Assembly (NCBI GenBank): GCA_038523925.1
Contig: JBCBIY010000009.1
Span: 53,942-117,941 of the forward strand
DNA: 64,000 nucleotides
Source of the DNA: JBCBWG01 sp038523925
Lineage (GTDB): Bacteria; Pseudomonadota; Alphaproteobacteria; Rhizobiales; Hyphomicrobiaceae
Direction of reading: 5' to 3'
Part shown: in pieces, positions 8,712 through 17,952 of the stretch
Numbering within the stretch: the stretch's first letter is position 1
Layout of the letters: each line of letters starts with the position of its first letter
Made by a program: the position numbers and the translations under genes
Notes under the pieces: model-generated
What the model was told of the DNA's origin: nothing
The model's database searches: none
Seen by the model: the letters and a program-made list of their open reading frames with translations, nothing else

Positions 8712-9668
8712 CTAGATGCGAAGATCGGCCGGCTCCGTGAGCAGCGGAAACGCATTCTGGCCCTCGGCACGATCCGGGCCGCCACGACGGCCCCCGCGGT
8801 GATTATGCCGCCCACGGTGATGGCCACGACCCTGATGCCGGCCGCGATGACGCCAACCGCGTCCACGGCCCCGACCGCGACGCAATTCACCGCCGCGCAG
8901 GACGCCATCGTTGTTCAAATCGCGGCGAGCAAATCGTTCCTCGGCGCGGGTCATAAACGCACTCCGCGCGATCGAGCCAGCCTCCCGCGCCTCAAACCGA
9001 TGCAGGAACCGCTCAACACGGTAGTCCCGCGTTTCCTGTTGGAACGCTTCTCGGTCTGCCTGATCGAGCTTGCCATCGCTGTTGCGGTCAAAGCGTGCGA
9101 ACCGGGCATCGCTTGCAGCCGTCGCCTCGTCTTGCGTGATCCGGCCATCGTTGTTGGCGTCGGCCTGGCGCAGGCCTCGGAGGAAGCGCCGTCCGCGACG
9201 CGGGCCCGCTTCAGAGCCGATGATGTTTCGCCCTCTGAGACGCGGCGGTAGGTCGTCATCGGTGATGACACCGTCGCCGTTGAGATCAACGCGGCGGAAC
9301 CGGTTGAGCGCCGCGGTCCTGAACTCTTCCTGAGAGACGGAACCGTCGCCATCCGTGTCGCGGCGGCGCAGCATGCGCTCGGCACGCCGGCCGATACGCT
9401 CCATGCGGCGCTCCATTCGTCGGCCGACCCGGGCGGCGATCTCTTCGCGCGACAGCGTGCCATCGCCGTCAACATCAAGACGGCCAAACCGGCCCCGCGC
9501 CCGCTCCATGAATTGGTCTTTTGTGACTTCGCGGCCAGCGCGCTCGCCACGGTCCCGCCCGTCACGGCCTTCGCGGGCGCCGTCGTCCTGCTGGGCGATG
9601 GCTGTGCCGATCAACACCGTGCTGACGACAGCGAGCCCTCCCGCCATTGCAATCGTAAAGGTCTTCAT
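8712..9668 (-). CDS. Periplasmic EF-hand protein with six calcium-binding loops and a His/Arg/Gly tail
   Basis: 318 residues from ATG 9668, which has AGGTGAGA about 7 nt upstream; a signal peptide spans residues 1-25 (cleavage near AIA-QQ). Six canonical EF-hand loops can be counted at about 65-76 (DVDGDGTLSREE), 104-115, 128-139, 170-181, 194-205 and 250-261, each with D-x-[DN]-x-DG spacing. The last 60 residues are a GRGRGRG/HRGRH-rich stretch likely to bind metal or polyanion. It lies upstream of the ECF sigma/Metal_resist cassette in the same direction, suggesting a role in divalent-cation or envelope stress. No enzymatic domain seen. Confidence 0.85.
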   Translation of the reverse strand: MKTFTIAMAGGLAVVSTVLIGTAIAQQDDGAREGRDGRDRGERAGREVTKDQFMERARGRFGRLDVDGDGTLSREEIAARVGRRMERRMERIGRRAERMLRRRDTDGDGSVSQEEFRTAALNRFRRVDLNGDGVITDDDLPPRLRGRNIIGSEAGPRRGRRFLRGLRQADANNDGRITQDEATAASDARFARFDRNSDGKLDQADREAFQQETRDYRVERFLHRFEAREAGSIARSAFMTRAEERFARRDLNNDGVLRGGELRRGRGRGRGWRHRGRHQGRGHHRGRHNHRGGRRGGPDRAEGQNAFPLLTEPADLRI

Positions 9669-9770
9669 GATCACTCTCACCTGTTGTTTCCCCGGTCCTG
9701 CACGAAGAACGGGCAACGACGGCGAAATCCGTCGCGTTTTCTTCATCGATGAACTTTTGGGTGAGGCTGG

Positions 9771-12752
9771 TTAACCGAGCAGGTCGGTGAACGCGGCTGA
9801 GACGTCGGATTGGACGTCGGCGAGACGGGCTTCCAGATGGCTGAAGTTCGGCTCATCCGCGACGCCGGCCAGGAAGTGCTTGAGCCCCTCCGGCGCGCGC
9901 TCCTGCATGAATGGGCCGTCAAAACAAAGCCGCAGCACCTGCGTCAACGCATGGAAGAAACGGCTCGCGTCGACGAGGGCTTCGCCATGGCCTGCGAGGA
10001 GGCCCGCGTTATTGAGCTTGCGCAGCGCCGCCTCGGTGTTCGTGTCCAGGATCGCAGGCGTTTCGGCTGCATGGACGAGTTGCAGGAACTGCGTCAGGAA
10101 CTCAAGCTCGACGAGCCCGCCGCGCGCTTGCTTCAGATCCCAAAGCCCGCCGCCCTTCTCCTTCCAGACCCGCTCCCGCATGTCGCGGACGGCGCCGGCC
10201 GTCGTCGAGCGGTCCCGCGGCTGCGTCAGCACATCGCAAATGGTCTGTTCGATCTCTTCGCGCAGATCATCCGGCCCAGCGACGACACGGGCGCGCGTCA
10301 GCGCCATGTGTTCCCATGTCCACGCGTCGTTGAGCTGGTACGGACCGAACCCATCCAAGCGCGTTGCAACCGGTCCCTTCTGGCCGGAGGGCCGCAGGCG
10401 CATGTCGACGGGGTAAAGCGTGCCTTCCGACGTTGGCGCAGTGAGTGCGGCGATCAGGCGTTGGGTGAAGCGGCTATAGTACTGGGTGGGTGACAGCGGC
10501 CTCGGCCCGGCCGATTCTTTCACGTGCGCGGGCGCATCGTAGATGACGATCAGATCGAGATCGGACGCAGCGGTCATCTCCGAACTGCCAAGTTTGCCCA
10601 TCGCGATGACGGCTGACCCGCGGCCGCCGATCGCGCCGGTCTGGCGAATGAATTCGTGGCGGGTCGCGTTGTGGAGCGCCGAGATCAGCGCTTCGGCGAG
10701 ATCAGCATAGGCGCGGCCGGCGTCGTCGGCGCCAACGGAGCCCGCAAGGACGCGGACGCCAATCAGAAACTGCTGCTCTGCGCCAATGACGCGGGCGCGA
10801 TCAAGAAGGTCTTCGTATGTGTCGGCCTCTACGAACTGCGTTGCGACCAGCGCATCGACGGCGCGTCGCGACGGCAAGGATTCGCCGATAATGCGCGGGT
10901 CGACCAGCGCATCGATGACCGACCGCCGCCGCGCAAGCGTCTGTGCGAGCCGGGGCGCCGAGCCCACGATATCTGCGATCAGCCGCAGCAGATTGGCGTT
11001 GGCTTCGAGGAGCGCGAAGAACTGTACCCCCGCAGGCAGCTGTTCGAGCAGGCGATCAAACCCGATGACGGCGGCATCAGGATCGACCGTCTTCGCGAAC
11101 GCTTCGATGAGCGCACCGTGCAGGTCGGTGAGGGCCTCCCGCGCGCGCTTGGTTGCGAGCGCACGATACCGGCCGCGATGCCAGCTACGGATGATCTCGA
11201 CCGTTCGCCCCGGCTGCTTGAACCCCCGCTCGGCGAGAAACGCGAGCGTTGAGGGATCAGCATCCTCGCCAAAGAAAACCAGATTGTCGGCGTCGCCGGC
11301 CTTGACTTGATCGCCTGCGCCACCGATCCCGTTGCGCTCAAACAGAGCCGCGTAATGCCCGTGCACCCGCGTCAGGTGTCCGGTGAGCCGCTTGGCAAAC
11401 GCTTCCGCGCTTGGGTCGCCACAGAAGGCTGCAAGCCGCGCCAGTCCCTCATCGGATGACGGCACCTGCTGGGTCTGCTCATCGGCGATCATCTGCAAGC
11501 GATGCTCAATGATGCGGAGCGCGCGATAGTCGGCGGTCAGCTCATCGGCTGCCTGCTCTGTAATCCAACCCCGGTGCGCCAGCCGCGCCAACGCTTCGAC
11601 AGTTTCCGGCGTCTGCAGTTCGGGCTGGCGGCCGGCTGCGATGAGTTGCTGGGTCTGCGCAAAGAACTCGATCTCACGGATGCCTCCGCGGCCGAGCTTC
11701 ACGTTGTGTCCGGCCACCGTAATCGCGCCAAAGCCTTTGTGCGCGTGGATCTGCCGCTTCATCGCATGGATGTCAGCGATCGCTGCAAAGTCGAGATACT
11801 TGCGCCAGATGAAAGGTCTGAGGCCATCCAGAAAATCACGGCCGGCTTCGAGGTCGCCCGCGACGGGCCGCGCCTTGATCATGGCCGCGCGTTCCCAGTT
11901 TTGGCCAACGCTCTCGTAGTAGACCGCGGCCGCGTCCATGGCGACGGCGACCTGCGTCGCGCCCGGGTCAGGACGCAGTCGCAGGTCTGTGCGGAAGACG
12001 TATCCGTCGGCCGTGCGCTGTTGAAGGAAACGGACGAGCTCCTGCGTCAGCTTGACGAAGAACTGGTGCGGCTCAGCGTTGCCCGAGACGCAATGGCGCT
12101 CGCGGTCGTAGACAACGATCAGGTCAATGTCGCTTGAGTAGTTGAGTTCGCAAGCGCCATGCTTGCCCATGCCGAGCACCGCGTAGCCCGATGCAAACTC
12201 GGGCGCGTCCGGCCGGTCCGTCTGCCAATCGCCCTTTGCCGCCGCAATTCGAAAGAGCGCGCGGACACCGACCTGGACGGCGGTGTCGGCAAACCTTGAA
12301 ATGGCGCGCGTGACCTGCTGAACGGACCAAATCCCGCCAAGGTCTGCCAACGCGATTAGAAGCGCGGCCTCCGCCTTGGCAGCGCGCGCCGCCTTCATGA
12401 GCTCGTTGAGACCTGCGCGGTCCGGCGCCATCGCCGCCTGCGCATCCCGCAAGCGTTCCAGCAGATCGTTGAAGGCGAGGTTCGGCGCCGTCAGCGCAAC
12501 CCGTGCAAGCCGCTGCGGGTCCTGCGAGATGAGCCCGAACAGAAATGGCGAACACGCACACGCACCGTCGAGCAGATCCGCCATAGGTCCAGTGACGATC
12601 GCGTCGACCTGATCCGGCAGGACGTGGGCAGCCGTTGCGGCCTTGGCGAACGCGTCGCGATCAAAGCCCCGCTGGTCCTCAAGACCGGCGGTCCTCGGAA
12701 AAGCGTCGGGCCGCAACCGGGCCGCAAGTGTCGAGGCTTCAGTGCCGATCAT
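9771..12752 (-). CDS. glnE: Bifunctional glutamine synthetase adenylyltransferase/deadenylase
   Basis: 993 residues, full length for GlnE. It adenylylates and de-adenylylates glutamine synthetase in response to PII, linking nitrogen status to GS activity. Two nucleotidyltransferase domains are visible: GMGKHGACELNYSSDIDLI at about residues 194-212 (adenylyl-removing half) and AMGKLGSSEMTAASDLDLI at about 715-733 (adenylyl-transferring half), each followed by a GlnD/PII-uridylyl-like helical domain. The ATG at 12752 overlaps the stop of the histidine kinase by 4 nt, placing glnE at the end of a degP/two-component/glnE run that is conserved in rhizobia. Confidence 0.97.
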   Translation of the reverse strand: MIGTEASTLAARLRPDAFPRTAGLEDQRGFDRDAFAKAATAAHVLPDQVDAIVTGPMADLLDGACACSPFLFGLISQDPQRLARVALTAPNLAFNDLLERLRDAQAAMAPDRAGLNELMKAARAAKAEAALLIALADLGGIWSVQQVTRAISRFADTAVQVGVRALFRIAAAKGDWQTDRPDAPEFASGYAVLGMGKHGACELNYSSDIDLIVVYDRERHCVSGNAEPHQFFVKLTQELVRFLQQRTADGYVFRTDLRLRPDPGATQVAVAMDAAAVYYESVGQNWERAAMIKARPVAGDLEAGRDFLDGLRPFIWRKYLDFAAIADIHAMKRQIHAHKGFGAITVAGHNVKLGRGGIREIEFFAQTQQLIAAGRQPELQTPETVEALARLAHRGWITEQAADELTADYRALRIIEHRLQMIADEQTQQVPSSDEGLARLAAFCGDPSAEAFAKRLTGHLTRVHGHYAALFERNGIGGAGDQVKAGDADNLVFFGEDADPSTLAFLAERGFKQPGRTVEIIRSWHRGRYRALATKRAREALTDLHGALIEAFAKTVDPDAAVIGFDRLLEQLPAGVQFFALLEANANLLRLIADIVGSAPRLAQTLARRRSVIDALVDPRIIGESLPSRRAVDALVATQFVEADTYEDLLDRARVIGAEQQFLIGVRVLAGSVGADDAGRAYADLAEALISALHNATRHEFIRQTGAIGGRGSAVIAMGKLGSSEMTAASDLDLIVIYDAPAHVKESAGPRPLSPTQYYSRFTQRLIAALTAPTSEGTLYPVDMRLRPSGQKGPVATRLDGFGPYQLNDAWTWEHMALTRARVVAGPDDLREEIEQTICDVLTQPRDRSTTAGAVRDMRERVWKEKGGGLWDLKQARGGLVELEFLTQFLQLVHAAETPAILDTNTEAALRKLNNAGLLAGHGEALVDASRFFHALTQVLRLCFDGPFMQERAPEGLKHFLAGVADEPNFSHLEARLADVQSDVSAAFTDLLG

Positions 12753-14203
12753 GCCTGCGTTGCTAGCACACGTTCGCGCGCGTGCGACACCGGCGCGGCA
12801 TGCGCAGGCGGCGTGTCAGTAGCGGCAAACTCGAGCGACACGGCGAGGCCAGGCGCATTGTCTTCAAGGCGCAGCTCAGCATCATGCAGATCGGCGATCG
12901 CGCTGACGAGGCTAAGCCCGAGACCGCTGCCGTTTGTCGAGCGGCTGGCCTCAAGCCGCCCAAACCGCTCAAGCGCGCGGGCGCGATGCTGTGGCAGGAT
13001 CCCCGGACCGCGGTCCGCAACGGTCAGATAGATCCGCTTGTCGCGCACCTTCAACGCGAGGCGGACGTCTGGCGGCCGCAGCCCATCACCGGGAGAACCG
13101 TTGCACTTCCGACCGTACTTGACGGCGTTCTCGACGAGGTTGGTGACGGCTTGCGAGACGAGATTGCGGTTGCCGACGATGAAGGCGCCATCGGTGAGTG
13201 CCGCCTCGAACGTGCCGCCTTCGTCTTCAATCAGGGGCCCGTAAAGTTCCGCGATATCTCCCATCAAGGCGCTGAGATCGAAGGTTTCGAAGGAGCGTGT
13301 GACCGCGCCCGCCTCGAGACGCGCAACGAGGAGCATCGCGTTGAACGTCCGGATCAGCGCATCCGCATCATCGATCGTCCGCGTGAGACCGTCGCGTAGC
13401 TCCCCGTCTGACTTCGCCGTGCGCAGCACCGTCTCGGCGCGGGCACGCATCCGGTTCAGCGGCGTCTTCAGGTCATGCGCGACGTTGTCTGAAACCTCCT
13501 TAAGCCCGACCATGAGCTGCGCGATGCGATCGAGCATACGGTTTACGGCGCACGCTAACTGATCAAGCTCATCCTGATCCGCGGACTGGCCGAGGCGACG
13601 GGCGAGATCACCCGCCATGATCTCCTCGCTCTCCTGCGTGAGCGCGGCCACGCGCCGGGCTGTACGCTGCGCCAGCAGATAGCTCGCGGCGAGCGCCACA
13701 ACGCCAAGTACGATCAGGGCTGCGAGGAACGAATAAAGGAGCCGGTTAGCAAGCGCCGCGACCGGCTGGAGCGAACGGGCAAGCGAGAGCGCACCGCCGG
13801 AGCGAAGCTCGCGGTCGACCCGCGCGATCAAGGTACCGTCGGCGAATGGGCCTTGTTGGCCCACCACGCGGTACGTTGACTTTGGCGATGCCTGGTCTGG
13901 CGCTGCGAGCGTGCCGGCAAGCGTCTGGCCGGCGGCATCTGCGACACGGAACGCACGGTCAGGCGTCGCAGTCAGCGCCGCGGCGAGGCCTGCCGGACCG
14001 GTCTGCTCGCCAAGCGTCGCGAGCGCTGCGGCCTCGGCTTGAAGGGCTGTTACCCGCTGACGGGTCAGCTCGCTGACGACAGCAGAGTAGGCATAAGCGA
14101 CAAGAAGGGCAGATAGCGCTGCAACCACAGCTCCGATGAGCAATGTGATCCGCGCGGACCTCGACCGGGCGAGATGCGCGATGGGTGTGCCTTGCCAGCC
14201 CAC
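12749..14203 (-). CDS. Sensor histidine kinase (HAMP, HisKA, HATPase)
   Basis: 484 residues starting at GTG 14203. N-terminal TM (about 19-42), a periplasmic segment to about 152, second TM (153-178), HAMP (about 178-232), HisKA with SDNVAHDLKTPLNRMRAR (phosphoacceptor His243), then an ATPase domain with NLVENAVKYG (N box), DRGPGI (G1) and GSGLGLSLV (G2), so it looks catalytically complete. It follows the OmpR-type regulator with a 6-nt gap and overlaps glnE by 4 nt. The stimulus is not evident; proximity to degP suggests envelope stress sensing, which is inference. Confidence 0.93.
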   Translation of the reverse strand: MGWQGTPIAHLARSRSARITLLIGAVVAALSALLVAYAYSAVVSELTRQRVTALQAEAAALATLGEQTGPAGLAAALTATPDRAFRVADAAGQTLAGTLAAPDQASPKSTYRVVGQQGPFADGTLIARVDRELRSGGALSLARSLQPVAALANRLLYSFLAALIVLGVVALAASYLLAQRTARRVAALTQESEEIMAGDLARRLGQSADQDELDQLACAVNRMLDRIAQLMVGLKEVSDNVAHDLKTPLNRMRARAETVLRTAKSDGELRDGLTRTIDDADALIRTFNAMLLVARLEAGAVTRSFETFDLSALMGDIAELYGPLIEDEGGTFEAALTDGAFIVGNRNLVSQAVTNLVENAVKYGRKCNGSPGDGLRPPDVRLALKVRDKRIYLTVADRGPGILPQHRARALERFGRLEASRSTNGSGLGLSLVSAIADLHDAELRLEDNAPGLAVSLEFAATDTPPAHAAPVSHARERVLATQA

Positions 14204-14209
14204 CGCGCG

Positions 14210-14893
14210 TTACGCTGCCGGCGGCCGGATGGCGTATCCGGCGCCGCGAACGGTGTGCAGCAGCGGATGATCGAAACCTTTGTCGATCTTCGCGCGCAGG
14301 CGAGAGATGTGGACGTCGATTACGTTTGTTTGGGGGTCGAAGTGATAGTCCCAGACATTCTCAAGAAGCATGGTCCGCGTCACGACCTGGCCAGCGTGCT
14401 TCATGAGATACTCGAGCAGGCGAAACTCGCGCGGCTGAAGTGTGATCGATTGGCCGGCCCGCGTGACGCGGTGTGACAGCCGGTCGAGTGTCAGGTCGCC
14501 AACCTCATAGCGGGTTTTTTGTTCTTCGGCGCGGGGCCGCCTGGCGAGCGCCTCGACGCGCGCTAGCAGCTCCGAAAACGAATACGGTTTCGTCAGGTAG
14601 TCGTCGCCACCAGCCCGCAGGCCCTGCACGCGATCATCGACATCGGCCAGCGCCGAAAGAATGAGTACGGGCGGCATCGACTCCATCGCTTCGCCGAGAT
14701 CGCGGAGAACGCTGAGCCCGTCGCGTTTCGGCAGCATGCGGTCGACGATCAGCACATCATAATTGCCATCGCGCGCAAGCGAGAACCCTTCATCGCCATC
14801 GCCGGCAATATCGGCGGTATGACCGCTCTCGCCGAGGGCCTTGCGAAGGTATTCGGCGGCTTCCGTATCGTCCTCGATAATGAGTATGCGCAT
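14210..14893 (-). CDS. OmpR/PhoB-family response regulator
   Basis: 227 residues from ATG 14893. Receiver domain with the acidic pair Glu7-Asp8-Asp9 (IIEDD), phosphoacceptor Asp51 (VLIVDRMLP), Thr/Ser in ILSALAD and Lys in YLTKPYSF; C-terminal winged helix (about 128-225) with LQPREFRLLEYLMKHAGQVV and TVRGAGYAI. It is partner to the adjacent kinase. The frame extends upstream to 15097 through the degP terminator region, but the receiver begins exactly at MRILIIEDD. Its own expression would need a promoter in the 94-bp gap after degP or readthrough past the terminator there. Confidence 0.95.
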   Translation of the reverse strand: MRILIIEDDTEAAEYLRKALGESGHTADIAGDGDEGFSLARDGNYDVLIVDRMLPKRDGLSVLRDLGEAMESMPPVLILSALADVDDRVQGLRAGGDDYLTKPYSFSELLARVEALARRPRAEEQKTRYEVGDLTLDRLSHRVTRAGQSITLQPREFRLLEYLMKHAGQVVTRTMLLENVWDYHFDPQTNVIDVHISRLRAKIDKGFDHPLLHTVRGAGYAIRPPAA

Positions 14894-14930
14894 TGGCTTT
14901 CGTCCGACTTCCGGCGTTCGAGACAGGAAA

Positions 14931-14951
14931 GGGCGCGGATGAACCGCGCCC
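14931..14951 (-). terminator. Intrinsic terminator downstream of degP
   Basis: Eight-base-pair G+C stem (GGGCGCGG 14931-14938, CCGCGCCC 14944-14951) with loop ATGAA; on the minus strand the stem is followed by TTTCCT. A second 8-bp hairpin (14971-14978 with 14985-14992) spans the degP stop codon itself. Confidence 0.65.
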
Positions 14952-14987
14952 CTCCCGATATAGGCAACGAAGTAGGGCGCCGCAGCC

Positions 14988-16526
14988 CTACTTGAACTGC
15001 ACGGCGACCAAGCGGCGGCCCTGCGCCGTCTGGACCGTAAGAAGGACGGCCGGGCGGCCGAGCTTCTTTGCGCGATCAACAGCGGCGCGCACATCACTCG
15101 GACGGCTCACCGCCTGGCTGTTGACCTGCGTGATGATATCGCCGGCCTGCAGACCTTTGGTGGCTGCATCGCTGTTGTCCTCGATCTCAGCGATCACGAC
15201 ACCGCGTTCGATACCACGATCCGGAGCGCGCAAGGTCGTCAGCTCAAGGCCCAGCGACGCGACTGCCGTTGGGCTCGATGGGCTTTCCGGCTGAGCCGGC
15301 TGTTGCGGCGCATTACTCGCCGTTGATGCGCCCGGGAACGTGCCAAGGTTCACCTTGATCGTTTGGTCGTCAGCGCCGCGGCGGACGCGGATATCAACCG
15401 ACGAGTTTGGTGAGAAGGCTGCAATCTTACGCGCAAGGTCGCGGCTGTCACTGATCTTCTCGCCGTTGACCTGCAGGATCGCATCGCCTGCCTGGAGGCC
15501 CGCTTTCTCAGCCGGACCGCCGCCGGTAACTTCGTTGATCAGCGCACCGGTCGCTTCGGCGAGGCCGAGGCTTGCTGCGATGTCCTTGTCGACGTTCTGG
15601 ATGCGCACACCAAGCCAACCGCGCTTCACCGAGCCTGAACGCTTCAGCTCTTCGATGACACTCTGCGCGGTGCGGGCCGGCACTGCGAACGCGATACCGA
15701 CGTTGCCGCCAGACGGCGAGTAGATCGCCGTGTTCACGCCGACGACTTCGCCCTTAAGGTTGAACGTCGGGCCGCCGGAGTTCCCGCGGTTCACCGCAGC
15801 ATCGATCTGGATGAAGTCGTAAGGGCCCGAGCCGATGTCGCGGTTGACCGCTGACAGGATACCAACGGTCACCGTCCCGCCGAGACCAAATGGGTTGCCG
15901 ACGGCCACCACCCAGTCACCAACGCGCCCGAGGTCGCTCGCAAACTTGACCGGCTTGAACGTCTTGTCGGACTCGATCTTGAGCAGGGCGAGGTCCGTGC
16001 GCGGGTCAGCGCCGACGAGCTTCGCCTCGTAGCTCTCGTTGCGGCCGAAACGGACTGTGATCTTTTCCGCCTTGTCGATCACGTGGTTGTTTGTGACGAC
16101 AAACCCGTCTGCCGAAATGACGAAGCCGGAGCCCTGGGCGGCACGGCGCGGGGCTCGCGGCCGGCGGCCGTTCGGCGCCTGGCCCCGCGGCATGTTGCGG
16201 AAGAATTCGTTAAGCGGATGATCGGGCGCGAGGTCCGGGAAGGGCGTGCGGCCACCGCGGCGGCCGTTTGGGTTGCGCGGCGTCCGGTTCTGGGCGAGCT
16301 GCCGTCCGCCGGTGCTGACGTTGATCGACACGACTGAAGGCTTCACCTGCTCGACGATGTCGGCGAACGTCATCGGTGCATTGACGCCGGGCTGGAGCTG
16401 GGCGGCAGCCGGGCTCACCAGCATCAGAGCGCCCGCGACGGCCGCCAGTCCGGTCGTTGCGGCAAGGCCGCGAGAGCGCGATGTCCGAAGGGCCTTCCCA
16501 CCCTGGCGCGCATTTGATCTGGTCAT
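14988..16526 (-). CDS. degP: DegP/HtrA-family periplasmic serine endoprotease
   Basis: 512 residues. Signal peptide/anchor at about 20-42 (ending SPAAAQ), then a low-complexity Arg/Pro-rich segment (80-130), a trypsin-like domain with catalytic His148 (TNNHVI), Asp178 (RTDLAL) and Ser250 (GNSGGP), and two PDZ domains (about 290-385 and 415-510). It degrades or refolds misfolded envelope proteins. AAAGGAC lies about 7 nt upstream of the ATG. Located between the ccm operon side and a two-component pair, as in rhizobia. The Arg/Pro-rich insert before the catalytic domain is longer than in E. coli DegP. Confidence 0.95.
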   Translation of the reverse strand: MTRSNARQGGKALRTSRSRGLAATTGLAAVAGALMLVSPAAAQLQPGVNAPMTFADIVEQVKPSVVSINVSTGGRQLAQNRTPRNPNGRRGGRTPFPDLAPDHPLNEFFRNMPRGQAPNGRRPRAPRRAAQGSGFVISADGFVVTNNHVIDKAEKITVRFGRNESYEAKLVGADPRTDLALLKIESDKTFKPVKFASDLGRVGDWVVAVGNPFGLGGTVTVGILSAVNRDIGSGPYDFIQIDAAVNRGNSGGPTFNLKGEVVGVNTAIYSPSGGNVGIAFAVPARTAQSVIEELKRSGSVKRGWLGVRIQNVDKDIAASLGLAEATGALINEVTGGGPAEKAGLQAGDAILQVNGEKISDSRDLARKIAAFSPNSSVDIRVRRGADDQTIKVNLGTFPGASTASNAPQQPAQPESPSSPTAVASLGLELTTLRAPDRGIERGVVIAEIEDNSDAATKGLQAGDIITQVNSQAVSRPSDVRAAVDRAKKLGRPAVLLTVQTAQGRRLVAVQFK

Positions 16527-16686
16527 CCAAAACGTCCTTTTCCGACAGTCTTCCGTGTTGTGACATGTGGCTACAAAAGTCCGCGTTACGCGGCTATGTC
16601 GGCATTATTAAATCGCGGTAACACGCGCCATAGCTTCGCCCGGATCGGCATGCGGATATGACGACGGGCGGGACTGATTCGGAAGT
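16527..16686. other. Divergent promoter region of degP and the trypsin-like protein gene
   Basis: 160 bp, relatively AT-rich around 16590-16615 (TATTAAATCGCGGTAAC). It contains a half-match to a CtrA box (TTAA followed by GTAAC with wrong spacing) that I do not call. No confident -10/-35 pair was identified. Confidence 0.3.
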
Positions 16687-17952
16687 TTGGGCGGGGCCTT
16701 GCGATACCCTCAGGATTTGAAACGGCGCCATCGCGAGCCGCGCGAGCTTCGGCTGGCGAAGCGCATGGTGCTTGCGGGCACTTTGAGCGTCATAAGCACA
16801 GGCGCGTTTGCCACTGGCGCGGCGAACCTGCCTCGGCCTGAAAGCGGCGGGGTCAGCCTCAGGCCGATCGCTGTGTTTGGCGAAGATCAGCGCGTCGGCC
16901 TTCCACGGAAACTCCGACACTTGCGCAAGTCAGTCGGGCTCCTGTTCAACAACGACGCGCGAACGGTCTGTTCCGCGTTTTGCGTGGCCGACAACGTCAT
17001 CGCGACGGCCGCGCACTGCCTGGCGCGCGGCGAAGGCAAGGCCCGGGTCAGCTTGTCGACGTTCCGCTTTGCGCTGAAGGGCCTCCCCGGCGAGCCCTCA
17101 TCACGCCTTGCCGGCGCGCCACGCGGCGCAGTTCGCAATCATCTCGTCTCAGGTCTCGGCTCGACGGCCGGCGGCGCGCCCGTTGATGCCTCCCGGGACT
17201 GGGCGCTCGTGCGCCTCGCTCAGCCAATTTGCGAAGGTAGCGCGCTTCAGGTCAGCAGCCGAACGCCCCGCGCCATCTCAGCGCTTGCCGGCAGCCAGCG
17301 CCTGTTCCAGGTCTCGTTCCATCGCGATGTTGCGGACTGGTCGCTCAGCTACTCAAACCCCTGCCCGCCGCCGGGCGAGAAAGCCAAGATCAGCAAGCGT
17401 GATCTTGCCAGGGAGTTTGGCGCGCATGATGACCTGGTGCTGCACCAGTGTGATACCGGCGGCGCCTCATCGGGGTCACCGCTGTTGATGTTAATCCAGG
17501 GGAAGCCGCGTTTCGTCGGGGTCAATGTCGGCACGTATGTGCAAACGCGGCTGATGATGCGGGCGGGAAAGGTCGTACACCGGTTCCGAGCGGACCCGAT
17601 TGCAAACACGGCCGTTGCAGCTCAAGCATTCGCCGACCACGTCGGCGTGCTGTCAGCCGCGCAAGTGCTTGTGACGAGAGCGGAAGTCAGGGCGCTGCAG
17701 ACCGGCTTGCTGCGCGCCGGGTACAACGTTGGCGTGGCGGACGGGAGCTTTGGCCCGCTCACCGGGGCCGCGATCCTCGCGTTCGAACGTGACGCTGGTC
17801 TGGCGCCACTCGGCATACCGCGCAGACGCGTGCTCGAAGCGCTACGCGGTGCTGCGCCGCGACTGTCCAACGATGAGGTGACGCGCGGGGCAGAGCGCAC
17901 GACGGCGCCAACAGGTGCCACGTTGGAAGCGCCGATCAACCTCGGTCGCTAG
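16687..17952 (+). CDS. Trypsin-like serine protease with C-terminal peptidoglycan-binding domain
   Basis: Up to 421 residues; the frame opens at TTG 16687, with other possible starts at TTG 16717 and ATG 16765. A start at 16717 would supply the basic n-region (LKRRHREPRELRLAKR) for the signal peptide VLAGTLSVISTGAFATG. The S1-type domain has TAAHC (His), DWALVRL (Asp) and CDTGGASSGSPL (Ser), so the triad is complete. Residues from about 330 form a PG_binding_1 domain (VRALQTGLLRAGYNVGVADGSFGPLTGAAILAFER). This suggests a secreted protease tethered to cell wall. Its stop overlaps the convergent ccmH stop by 4 nt (CTAG). Confidence 0.85.
   Translation: MGGALRYPQDLKRRHREPRELRLAKRMVLAGTLSVISTGAFATGAANLPRPESGGVSLRPIAVFGEDQRVGLPRKLRHLRKSVGLLFNNDARTVCSAFCVADNVIATAAHCLARGEGKARVSLSTFRFALKGLPGEPSSRLAGAPRGAVRNHLVSGLGSTAGGAPVDASRDWALVRLAQPICEGSALQVSSRTPRAISALAGSQRLFQVSFHRDVADWSLSYSNPCPPPGEKAKISKRDLAREFGAHDDLVLHQCDTGGASSGSPLLMLIQGKPRFVGVNVGTYVQTRLMMRAGKVVHRFRADPIANTAVAAQAFADHVGVLSAAQVLVTRAEVRALQTGLLRAGYNVGVADGSFGPLTGAAILAFERDAGLAPLGIPRRRVLEALRGAAPRLSNDEVTRGAERTTAPTGATLEAPINLGR

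Noticed and set aside
16605..16620. Second CtrA box upstream of degP
   Set aside because: The half-sites are TTAA and GTAAC with wrong spacing; only the site at 46992-47006 meets the consensus.
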